From contig OX388351.1 in assembly GCA_947579665.1 (NCBI GenBank), forward strand, positions 62,256,939 to 62,320,938: a DNA stretch of 64,000 nt. Reading direction: 5' to 3'. Below, piece by piece: positions 47,732-57,905 of the stretch. The stretch's first letter is position 1; each line of letters starts with the position of its first letter. This DNA comes from Sympetrum striolatum. Lineage: Eukaryota > Arthropoda > Insecta > Odonata > Libellulidae. Below the pieces are notes generated by a model that had not been told where the DNA came from, did not search any database, and saw nothing but the letters and a program-made list of their open reading frames with translations. A program made the translations under genes and the position numbers.

Positions 47732-47925
47732 CTAATAAGAACGACTCCAGCACACTGAGCAGCACACTTGCGCTGCCTATTGCTAAAAGTTTTCCTTACC
47801 TTACGGCGCCACCTACTAGGAGTTTCGGCGAACTACTTAATAAATTTGGCAACGTGGTTTACCGGAAGTGTTACCCGTTCCTACATTAAGAAAAAATCCT
47901 TCTTGCATGGTTGAAGGAAGGGGCG

Positions 47926-48257
47926 TTAAGGCGAATCATCCCTTAAAAAGTTACGATTTATTTTCGCTAGATGGCAGCACCGCTAGGGTCAAATTTGTGG
48001 TCCCTCTAGCTCAAGTATGGTTGATCTGATTGTCAATCTGAAAACGGTTTTGAACATTAGAATAACATGAAAGTATTCTTATGCGAAGGAATTTTTTTTA
48101 ATCTTCTTTTTACAGCTTTTTTTGAAAATATTTTTGTTATTATAACATTACATAAAATTTCAAGGTAAACACGATATAGAGAATTTTTTTTAAAACACGT
48201 TGCATATTTTGGATTTGAATTTGAATGAGTATTATGATCATGAGAGTTTTTTAAAGA
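47926..48257 (+). repeat. Left 332-bp terminal inverted repeat
   Basis: Begins TTAAGGCGAATC and ends GAGTTTTTTAAAGA. The inner two thirds, from CTCTAGCTCAAGTATGG, match the right repeat at almost every base. The outer third is more diverged, with GGCAGCACC and the terminal 12 bases conserved. Confidence 0.8.
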
Positions 48258-48571
48258 CACTCAGATAAGAAAAGGTCGCAACGCTGCATCAGGCCGTAAA
48301 GCCTGCGGAGTCACGGAGAGGGGTTGAGGGAAGCCCCTGCGGTACCGTACGATATGCGGAAGGTAGTCCTGGTCAGGGGGTATTTACTGGGATAGGGAGA
48401 CCTGTAACACTGTTTTTGGCGCCAACTATCGATTACCTTGATGATTTTTGGTACTAAAAAGAGGAGTGGGGGTAGCTTGGCGTAGCCATCTTGGAAATTA
48501 GCTTGGGGCAGCCATCTTACAATTTATTCATTCTGATTCTGATCTCCTTGAGTGAAGTTGAAAGTTTAAGT

Positions 48572-50045
48572 ATGAGTTACAAGTGTGCTGTAAAAGGATG
48601 TAAATCCAGGGAGGAGACGATAAAGTTCTGTTTCCCCAAACCGAGAGAAAAGTAAGTACTTAGTACCGTATTAATCATGATTTTCTTTGATATAAATTAT
48701 TATATTTACTTAATAAGTTAAAGTTCGCAACATGTGGTCAGTGCTGTTTAAGCAATATGTTAAAATTCGTAACACTCGGCTAGAAATCATCGTTCTTGAG
48801 TTATTTAAATTACTATAATGTGTTTCTTTATTTGTAATATCATAGTTTTGATGTAATGCTTGTGAATATTTAAGATTAAGCTCTTATTTACGATTAACTA
48901 GTACGTCGCCATCTTGCATTTGCGATATGCTGTTTTATATTGAGTTTATTAAATGTTTGAGTGGAATCGTTTATAGATGTGACTAGAAATCATCGTTCCT
49001 GAGTTATTGAAATTACTATAATGTGTTTCTTTATTTGTAATATCATAATTTTGATGTAATTCTTGTGAATATTTAAGATTAAGCTCTTATTTACGATTAA
49101 CTAGTACGTCGCCATCTTGCATTTGCTATATGCTGTTTTATCTTGCGTATGTTTGTGTGGAATCGTTTATAGATGTGACTAGAAATCATCGTTCCTAAGT
49201 TATTTAAATTACTATAATGTTTTTCTTTATTTGTAATATTAAAATTTTGATGTAATGCTTGTGAATATTTAAGATTAAGCTCTTATTTACGATTAACTAG
49301 TACGTCGCCATCTTGCATTTGCGATATGCTGTTTTATCTTGCGTATGTTTGTGTGGAATCGTTCATAGATGTGAATAGAAATCATCGTTCCTGAGTTATT
49401 TAAATTACTATAATGTATTTCTTTATTAGTAATATCATTATTTTGAGGTAATGCTTTTGAATAATTAAGATTAAGCTCTTATATATGGTTAAGTAGTACG
49501 TCGCCATCTTGCATTTGCGATTTTGTTCAGTCCTCGCCTAACAATCTATCTTGAGTTAGCTAATTATTTGTTATGTAGTTTTTATTTGTGATATCACGAT
49601 ATGGTAGTGCTGGTAATGGTAAGCTATCTGTGTTGCGTTCGCATAATATCGTCTGTAAAAATTGAGGAGTAAACTCATAGCCACTGTAGTAATATTTCCA
49701 TATGGCAGTAACAAAGGTCATTTCTTGTAATAAATGCTGTTATTAGTATTAGTGTGCACTGCAATCTTTGGCTTCAGGAAGTATTCCTTTTCATGGTAGT
49801 GTTGCGAAGTTATTCCTAAAATGTGCCTGCTATTCACATACTACATTATTTTTCTTTTTGCTTGTGTTGAATTTCCGAGGTGCCAAGGTGGACTGCATAT
49901 AAGGAGAACTATTGAGGATGAACTTATCTTGGATTGGATCCATCAGTGCTGCTCAGAGCACTCAGAAGACCTTACCAGCAAAATACTTGATGGTGATGTG
50001 AAGAAAATAATTCGGTGGTGGTGTGAAAGGAGAATAAAATTTTAA
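48572..50045 (+). pseudogene. P-like copy C, internally deleted (THAP exon 1 + last exon)
   Basis: Exon 1 (48572-48651) encodes MSYKCAVKGCKSREETIKFC and FPKPRE, the start of a THAP finger, with a GTAAGT donor. The only other coding piece is a C-terminal block from 49888: GLHIRRTIEDELILDWIHQC and KKIIRWWCERRIKF, then a stop. The second half of THAP and the whole catalytic core are missing. The intron between holds a 200-base tandem repeat. This is the typical form of a non-autonomous deletion derivative. A further exon-like stretch bounded by TTTCAG and GGTAAGT at about 50136-50200 is unassigned. Confidence 0.65.
48780..49540. repeat. Four-copy tandem repeat, ~200-bp period
   Basis: TAGAAATCATCGTTC marks unit starts at about 48781, 48985, 49179 and 49376. 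Each unit also carries AAGATTAAGCTCTTAT and AGTACGTCGCCATCTTGCAT. A diverged unit occurs at about 6270-6380 behind the related THAP exon at 5906, so the repeat belongs to this P-like family's first intron. Confidence 0.8.
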
Positions 50046-50531
50046 GTAAGTAAGAAATGTTATGGAACTGCTCATATTAATGCTAAATGATTCCTCTTGA
50101 AATTCTCAGTAGTAAAAATATTATTTCTCTTTCAGGCACCATCATACTGGGTCAAGAGCTGAAGGATATTGGACTTGGAATTTGTATTGGTTACAATGGT
50201 AAGTAAAATATTTTAAGGAGCTTTCTTTGATTTATTTTAAGAAGATGTTTTGAATATTGGAGTTGCTTTATGTACTCAACTATAGAAACCTTTACTTTTC
50301 TTTCAGGTTCTTCATCTGCTATATTAGCATTACTTTGCTGACAGTAACTGCTGATTGGTTACTAAAATTGGTCGGGTTTATCATTCAGATTGTGTTTCTC
50401 ACAGGAGTTGATGTAGGGTTCTCATTTTGCAATGCTTATTTATGGTAGAGTTTCTTCCCAATCAGTAATATTGTATAACAAGGTAACTCCATAGCTTTCC
50501 TCACAATAATATTTAATATTTGACTGGTATG

Positions 50532-51447
50532 TTATTCTGCCTGCTCTGGGCAGCTCTGCTGGATCCAATCCAAGAAAAGTTCATCCTCAATAGTTCTCCT
50601 TATATGCAGTCCAATTTTTTCAAAGCTGTGTGTACTATTCAGAATCCTTTCTGCTATCTGCGTGGCACCCACTACCAAATCAAGTAATTCTTTGCTAGGA
50701 GAATTTTGCTGCCCACACAATTCCTTGTAATATATTGTTGAAATGTCATTGTCAGTGGGCCCAAACAATGCCGACCTGCATCCACTGCACTGACAGTTTC
50801 GTAAGACACTTCTTAAGATGGAAGTGGTCAGAAATGCCACAATGATTTCTGATGTCTCCATATCTGCTTTCTCTTCATTGTTTGTGACTATGAAGCCAGA
50901 GTATTCAGCATCCTTTTCATTGTCCTACTTATCGCTGCAAAGTTATCATCCTCCTCACAATTGCGACCACTAACATTGGATGGAAATGCTGGGCCATTCA
51001 CTATAGACATCTTTGAGCTGCTTATAAATTGGGCAGCTGTTGGACGAGTGTTCAACCCACAGTTCCCTCTGATGCACCCAAATAACTTCTCAAAGGGATC
51101 CTGATTGACGGCACGTGCAGAGATACTGCTTGCAACAGCATCTGGTCCACAGAGTAAATCCTGGAATAACATTATGAATGCTTTCAGATTCAGCCATCCT
51201 TTCTGTGATGGAGGCATTGTTCATTGTATCCTCGTTTGCTTCCTTCACCATATTCCATTCCTTCACCAGCAACTTAGCTTTCTCCCAAAATTCTATGTGA
51301 GGACTATCCATAGTCACTCCTTTTTTTAAGGGCTTATAACCAGCTTCCTGAGTCCTCCCATTCATGGAATCAAACATCTTGTCTATGAATCCCACGAAGG
51401 CAGATGTAGCTAATGTTCCACTGGGCAGCCATTCACCAATATTACTC
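50532..51447 (-). pseudogene. P-like copy D, C-terminal exon
   Basis: After an acceptor (TTTCTCACAG) the minus strand begins SNIGEWLPSGTLATSAFVGF and IDKMFDSMNGR, then SPHIEFWEKAK. A frameshift near 51200 leads to the frame with GWLNLKAFIMLFQDLL, AVNQDPFEKLFGCIRGN and GRNCEEDD. A stop at 50888 and another frame switch lead to the C-terminal GLHIRRTIEDELFLDWIQQS. These are the NQDPxExxFG and NCEEDD landmarks of P-element-type transposases. It lies tail-to-tail with copy C. Confidence 0.8.
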
Positions 51448-52985
51448 CTGTGAGAAATGACAATGGATAAAATTCGTTATTTTGTGTTCATTTCATGTTT
51501 TTTGTTAGTTTTTTATGTTGGTGTCTGTTATCCTCATATTTTTTGAATTTTCGTTTTGTTATTTCACCTTATGCCAAAGTAAGATGCTTTGCATTATTTC
51601 ATAATGTATTCATTGTTTTTCAAAATAAAATATGAAATATGAACTCTTTATGTTATTTATTTCCTGCTCTTCTTTCCTATTTCTATTTCAGGCGTGTATT
51701 GTTTGAATTAAATGTACAACTTTTTTGTTGGAGATAGTATTTACTTGCATAGAAGTATATCAATTTTTAATGTTTGTTTTCAAAATAAAATGTTGAAAAT
51801 TAACACTTTCTATTAATTTTTCTTTGCTCTACTTCCGTATATAAGTATCTGCCGTTTAATAGCTGAATTTGAAAGATCTTCAATTGGTAGTCTCGTATTA
51901 TTATAATAAACTGAACTGAAAGTATGGACGTCATATGCTATATTACATTCATATTGCCCGCTGAACCTCGCCAACGCCATCTGTCGATTACCTATGACTT
52001 TGCGTGAACTAGCCGAACTCGGTCACCGGCCAATACATGGAAGTCGACACAGCCTGGTCCTGGTAGCCTTTCAGTTTGCCTTACAACGAGCACGAAGGCA
52101 AAGAGAAATGACGATGATCTAACCCTCACTACTATAATTGGTGTGTTTACTTTAGGGAAATTTCATTGCTCGCTCGTACTTCAAGAGTATCTTCTTTAAA
52201 TTTTCTTTGAACACGTTCCAATCGCCTCCTGTCTAATGAAGCTTTAATGAATGATTAATTTTAACTTGACTTATATTCTTAATGCATTATGATGGATAAA
52301 TACATGAACTTGGAATCAGCAATCGCCTTCATTGTCAAGGGGTATCGGTTGTTTACAACCTCGAAATTTTGATAAAATATTCACGGATTTTATCAAAACT
52401 CAAAATTTCGATTTGTAAATGATATTTCACCACCAAAATAAAAATCTATATTCTATTGCCCTTCTTTTGGTGCTTGATTCGAATTATTTGTAATTTAATT
52501 TTTCAAATTTAATAAAGCCTACTGCGAGAAAAATGAACTTTACGTGCGTTTCTTATGGAAATGCTTTTTCCAATTTTCGGCTATTCCTTTTGGGTTTTCT
52601 CTAATTATCTTTTTTCCTAAACCTCCTCCGTACCGGGGCGAACAAAATAAAAAAATATTCAAATCGTTTGAGCCGTTTTCGAGTTTTAGACGCCGCACAG
52701 TGTGATATTTTCGTAATCTAGAGGGACAAAATTAAATTTTCTTACTTGTCTACGCGGATCAAGCGCAGTTGGAAAAATATATTAATTTCTCTAATGTTTC
52801 TTGAGTTATTAACTGCAATTGCGTCTTGGAATGCGAGTAAAGTGTTCACATGAAGCATAAACACAACCACACGCAAAGAAGACACACAGGCCCAAAGAGA
52901 TAAAGCGCAAACGGTGACGGCCGCTAACGGCCGAGAGGGATATGAGGTTATATAAATCTCAGGAAGGAAAGTATTAAGATATCTT
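51448..52985. other. Gene-free stretch
   Basis: AT-rich, with a GC-richer piece at 51955-52085 that may be the end of the P-like element. No gene seen. Confidence 0.4.
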
Positions 52986-55040
52986 TTAACATAGTTTAAT
53001 TATAAATAATAACAATTCAATATGATCGATGATCAATGCGCAATAAAATACAGTAAAACATAAAATTGGTAAGTAATAATTTGTAATCACAAAACACATT
53101 GAAAGGAAAAATAAGGAATATAATATTTTACAACATATAATATAAATTAGAGGATTATTTGGAATCACATTCAGCTTGGGTTTGCCTGCAGGTTTTGAAG
53201 TTTTAGAGCCCAATATCGATTTGCGGCATGAAGTAATTTTTCTTTCTCTCCTAACGCCAACTTTTTTAATGAGCATTGAAGGACTCCTGCCGAGCATCGA
53301 CTTCATTGTATGGTAATGCCACATAGGTCCGTACTGATAATCTAAAGCCGCCGCTTTAGTACGATGCGTAAAGGAGCCACTTTTACCCCGGCTAATTTGT
53401 TTTCCACCGGTGAATTTCGCTACTAACGACATGTAATTTTCGGCTAGGTTGCTGGTGTGGTTTTCCAATACCTGATTAGCCTTCAGTAGCACCGGTTTTA
53501 AAGCTTCTATTACTTTATTGGCTACGTCCAGCGTTGTCCCCTCGAGTGCGCTCCCTTTACCAACATTTTCACAGAAGTAGGATCTGCAATTAATATGGGA
53601 GCCTAAGGTATGGAATGGGCTGTTTTTTAAATCTTCCTTTAATTTTGCCACATTCTTCTCTTTACTGTTGTGTAAAATTGCTTTACGAGCTGAATTTTTC
53701 AAACGTTTTATTATGAAATTATTAAGTATTTTTTTTCTATACTCCCACAAGATTGAATTCTGTACAGCCTTTTAGTGTAGTTTTTATCAAATGGTTCGCG
53801 CACTCTATTTTTTCCGCAAATCTTCCATAACAAACCATCTCCTTTACTTTTAGATAGACGCTCGAATCACCGTCTGCAATCATGCGTCGATATTCAAGTC
53901 CATGAATTTTCCTGCTGCACTGGAATGCATGCACAATCATATCTGATCTAATCTAGTCCTATCAAATCCTATCTCACCAGCAGATTCATTTGTTTTTCTA
54001 TTATGAGGGGTACTGGGCAGCGGTTCACTGGTAACAATTTCTATTTTTTGGCAAAACGGGCATTCAAATCTCATATTCCACAGTAGAGACTTGTAGCTTG
54101 AGGAAACCAGTTTCATGAAACCAGTATTACTCTTTCGACAATCAAACCTATGAAAGTCAAGAGCTCTTAAAGAGCGCACCAAATGCTGGCCATCAACGAT
54201 GAATCGCCCTGATATTATGTTATAATCATCTTCTGTGTGCCTGCCATCAGGCTCAACAAGAAGATCTTCATTTTCTCTGTAATAAAATTAGTTTTACTCA
54301 TTTTACTATCTAAAATATTTTATGATATATGCCGAAATCAGCAACTTCCAATTGAGAAATATGTTTTTACGGATTTAGCGTTAGGTTTTCACCAACAGGG
54401 AGCTCAACATTTCCTGGAGTCTGATTGTTATTTTCTTCAGCATACCTGAAATATATAACAGAACATTATTGTTTCATTATGAGTGATCGTCCTACGATAA
54501 GAAAATCTAAGTAAAAATTTACGATGATGAATCTAAGGCGAAACTGATTTTGGCATTGGTTGTAGAAGGCTGCTGAATTTCTTCACTCTTCCCTCTTTTT
54601 CCTGAAATAGTTTTGGATTCACTCATTTGTTATCAAGTCATATAATAGTTAGCAAATGACCTAAGCCAATTTCTACATATTTATATAGTGCATGTTACCT
54701 CCTTTCCGCTCTCCAATTCAGTAACTCTAAGGGAACTCTTCTTTTTCTTTTCCTTGATGATTTATTTCGTTTGCTATTTTGCCTTTCAGTATCGGTTGTA
54801 GCGCCGCTGAAAACATCGGACAGAATGATTACCCAACACACGCAATTCTCTGCTAAATAGGTGATACCCTGTATACTGTTGAATATATATCCTTCAAAGT
54901 AAATTTTTTAAATCTTTTCGGATAAGTAAAGATAAAATAATTAAATTACAAACCCAGCGATTAACTCCGATGAAGACGAATTAAGCTCGGCCTCTGGCAA
55001 GGAGCTTGTCGAAAGTGAGGACAAATACTCTTCTTCATAT
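52986..55040 (-). pseudogene. Mutator-like transposase gene, multi-exon, damaged
   Basis: Minus-strand exons: 55040-54954 (YEEEYLSSLSTSS), 54806-54699 (basic, SSRKRKKRVPLELLNWRAER), 54601-54523, 54445-54371 and 54276 onward. The last gives GRFIVDGQHLVRSLRALDFH, MRFECPFCQK, then MIADGDSSVYLKV, KIECANHL, NSPFHTLGSHINCRSYFC and NLAENYMSLVAKFTGGK. The DGDSSVY and AEN.MS...AKFTGGK blocks are typical of the animal Mutator-like transposase domain. Between RTRLDQI (53940) and MIVHAFQCSRKIHGL the segment normally holding the first catalytic region is missing. A one-base loss in an A-run at 53781-53785 shifts the frame; adding one A would restore ...KNYTKRLYRIQSC. One phase mismatch exists at the 54699/54601 junction. 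The AT-rich hydrophobic end after KLNVIPN is probably read-through. Confidence 0.75.
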
Positions 55041-56564
55041 CTGTCAATAAGAAAAGCTACTCGTAATATCTATAAGGCCAGATAACAATTATGCAACTAG
55101 CCAGAGAAGGCCTAATATTGATTTACGAACATGTACCCTTATGTACTCGTTACGACTTGGACAGTCCTGGCGTCAAACCCAGATTGTTTGGGTAATATTT
55201 TGTCTCGAAACATTAGAGAAGGACAAATGTCAACTGTGCGTAATAACGATTGAAGATTGGATAAGAATTGTTAGCTTGATGAATGATATTTTTTCAATGT
55301 TGTAATTTTTCATAATAACTTATAAACTTTGAATTAGGAAAATAGCTTATACTTTTTTCCCGTTATTTTCTGTGCCTGCAATTTTTTCTTATCGCATTTC
55401 ACTGGGATATTCATTATTTTTCCTACTTAGCCATCTTTATAATATTAGTACTATTGTAGTACTTGCTTCATCCGCTCTATTTTTAACGGTAGCTAACTTT
55501 GTAGTTAATGAAACGAATGGCATTTAATTAATCTCAATTGAATTTTTATCAAATTTTCTCCCTCACATTAAAGTAAATCTTCTCGATTACATGAAAATCA
55601 CACATATGTACATACATCAGAAATTGTTAATCAGTAATTATGACTAAGATTTAGGACAAGCAGACAGAAATTATAATCGGAAGACGAGATAATAATCTTG
55701 TTTCTGAGAGACACTTTTCATAGGAGTACATGAAGGTAAACATTGAATTCTGATTTACGGGGCAAAAACTATTATTAATTAATTGTTTAATTATTTTGCA
55801 ACCCCCTGGAGTTAATGTTAGAAACAATTTCTGTAGTTTTCCTGGGTGAGATAGGTAATTCACCGAAAAAATCAGCAACAACATCCCGTTGGTAGTTTTG
55901 CGTCAATATATAACTATTGCGTTCGCTGATCGCGGGAAAAGCTGTTGCGTATTTCACCTTATAAATCACTACAATCGTCCCTCGCCACTTCGTGCGTCGA
56001 CTTCCGTGGCTTTACTTCATAGTGGTTTTTCAAAGAATTGATTGAAATGTCGATCGAGGCAGTGAAACGTATACAGCGAACGTTCCCTCTTGTTTAATTT
56101 TTCCTAATACATTGGATAGAACGAGTGTTCTGCACGAATGGTGAGTGCTGGCTATTCCGTGCCCATAGGCTCTAATTATATTAAAGGATAGCTATGAAAG
56201 TGAAAATTATATTTAGGAATATTTAGGCTGCATAAACGGTGGAAATTTAGCACTCTAATATTCGCGAAAGTTCACTTCTATTTATTCTTCACTACCCGCG
56301 ATAAACGAGGTCTGATAGTATTTTATACCATCACAAGAATTTTCTAGAGCAATTTCTGGCTAATCTCGAGTCTGCCGAAGCACATTTGATACAACCAGTT
56401 AGAATACAGTAGCCAAGCGGAATCAATATTAAGTCCTTACTGATGCTTTATATATGAAGAACGAACCACGGAATTCATTTCAAGAACAAAGGTGATCACA
56501 AATAAATTTCCTTCGCTAAGCTAACAAATGAACATTATAAATTATTACTATTATTATATTTTAC
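55041..56564. other. Intron or spacer of the Mutator-type gene
   Basis: No exon recognised. It separates the N-terminal open frame at 56565-56933 from the exon at 54954-55040. Confidence 0.35.
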
Positions 56565-56933
56565 CTTGCTCTTAAAAGGTTCGGAATTTTTCCTCCACGT
56601 TTCTTTCTCTTCGCTGAAAGCTTGAGAGGCCCTTTCGTCGAACGTCTCCAATCCATCGCTTCCGCTTCTTTCCAGTCTCAGGTTAGGCGATGGAATACGT
56701 AATATGCAGTTGTTCAAGAAGATGTCGATTCCACAGTAAAAGAAGGAAGACTGAGGAGATCGCTTCAAATGAATGAGTTGACGAAAGGGTAAAGAATTCC
56801 ACGAAACCAATATGGGGCCAGGGAGAGACCAATGGTCACCGGAACCCCGCCGTGACGGGGCTCCCTTCCCTTCCGTCAGTTCCTTCGTAGACTCGAGCGG
56901 AATACGCGGCGTTGCAATGCTGGTTTTTTTCAT
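56565..56933 (-). CDS. Possible first exon of the Mutator-type gene
   Basis: An open frame from an ATG eight bases inside the right terminal repeat, running 123 codons to a GTAAAA donor at FKSK. The residues (GSDGLETFDERASQAFSEEK) match no family I know. Position and orientation suit a first exon next to the TIR promoter region, but the phase does not match the next exon found (55040), so another exon or damage is needed. Confidence 0.3.
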
Positions 56934-56940
56934 AATGCTA

Positions 56941-57272
56941 TCTTTAAAAAACTCTCATGATCATAATACTCATTCAAATTCAAATCCAAAATATGCAACG
57001 TGTTTTAAAAAAATTCTCTATATCGTGTTTACCTTGAAATTTTATGTATTGTTATAATAACAAAAATATTTTCAAAAAAAGCTGTAAAAAGAAGATTAAA
57101 AAAAAATTCCTTCCCATAAGAATACTTTCATGTTATTCCAATGTTCAAAACCGTTTTCGGATTGACAATCAGATCAACCATACTTGAGCTAGAGGAACCA
57201 AATATTTCGCTCATTTTGGTGCTGCCACGTGGCGGATTCGCTTGGTACTATTCCAGGGAAGATTCGCCTTAA
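56941..57272 (-). repeat. Right 332-bp terminal inverted repeat
   Basis: Reverse complement of 47926-48257, ending GATTCGCCTTAA. It ends within eight bases of the ATG of the possible first exon, so it may carry the gene's promoter as in other MULEs. Confidence 0.8.
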
Positions 57273-57490
57273 GAACCAAGGCCATGGTTACCAGTAAGAG
57301 ACAATTCCAGTCATCCATTCAGAAGATCTTATACTAATATGTTTACATTCATAATCACTAATGTGATATCACACACACAATACTTACATTTTGAGCTACT
57401 TTCGCTGTGATCCTCGAGAAGTTTGTTCAGCAAATACGAACCACTCTCTTCACTGTTACATAATACACAGAGCCGTCGTGCCTTTACTAG

Positions 57491-57897
57491 TAGGGTTACC
57501 AGATGCTCCGAGTCGAAATAGCGGACATTCCACGACCCCCCCCTCATTACTAATCGAAAAATTAAAAAAAATATATATATACATAAATATATCCATTGTA
57601 AAATTTAAAAAAATAAAAAATAAATCAAAGAAGTGTTACTTACTCGTTCAGTCTCGAACCACGATAGTATACTTTACCAGGAGTTAGGATGGAATATGAG
57701 CAAAAAAAAGAAATATTCGAACACTTTTCTTGTACTATTTTTTATTGAATGTCAATTAATAAAATATACTGAAGTACTTGGTGAAGGATTGTGTAAGATG
57801 GAAATATGTATAAAAATAGTTGATTGAGTGAAAAAAGCGGACATTTCAGTAAAAAAAGCGGACACGGGACAGAAAAAGCGGACGTCTGGTAACCCTA
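57491..57897. mobile_element. 407-bp MITE with 8-bp TSD (hAT-like)
   Basis: Ends TAGGGTTACCAGATG and, in reverse complement, TAGGGTTACCAGACG. Both sides carry subterminal AGCGGACA words, three near the right end. TTTACTAG flanks it exactly at 57483-57490 and 57898-57905. Eight-base duplications fit hAT or P-type transposition. The interior contains an AT microsatellite. Non-coding. Confidence 0.9.
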
Positions 57898-57905
57898 TTT
57901 ACTAG

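Larger units (their letters stand above)
37194..47747. mobile_element. Mutator-like element in giant inverted repeat
   Basis: The outer limits are GAGTCGTTCTTATTAG at 37194 and its exact reverse complement ending at 47747. Inside are inverted arms (37319-38885 and 45724-47731) that are almost identical, and between them a minus-strand gene with zinc fingers, an MULE transposase domain and a Ulp1-type protease. Long terminal inverted repeats are a hallmark of Mutator elements, so arms plus gene may be one transposon. The arms contain an old LINE fragment, so at least part of their length was acquired. No convincing 8-10 base target-site duplication was found. Confidence 0.55.
47926..57272. mobile_element. 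Second Mutator-type element with 332-bp TIRs
   Basis: Inverted repeats of equal length (332 bases, 47926-48257 and 56941-57272) enclose a minus-strand gene of the Mutator-like transposase type (52986-55040). The design of long terminal inverted repeats around a transposase is that of a MULE. Two P-like fragments (48572-50045 and 50532-51447) lie between the left repeat and the gene and account for much of the 9.3-kb length. Target-site duplications were not found at the chosen borders. Confidence 0.6.
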
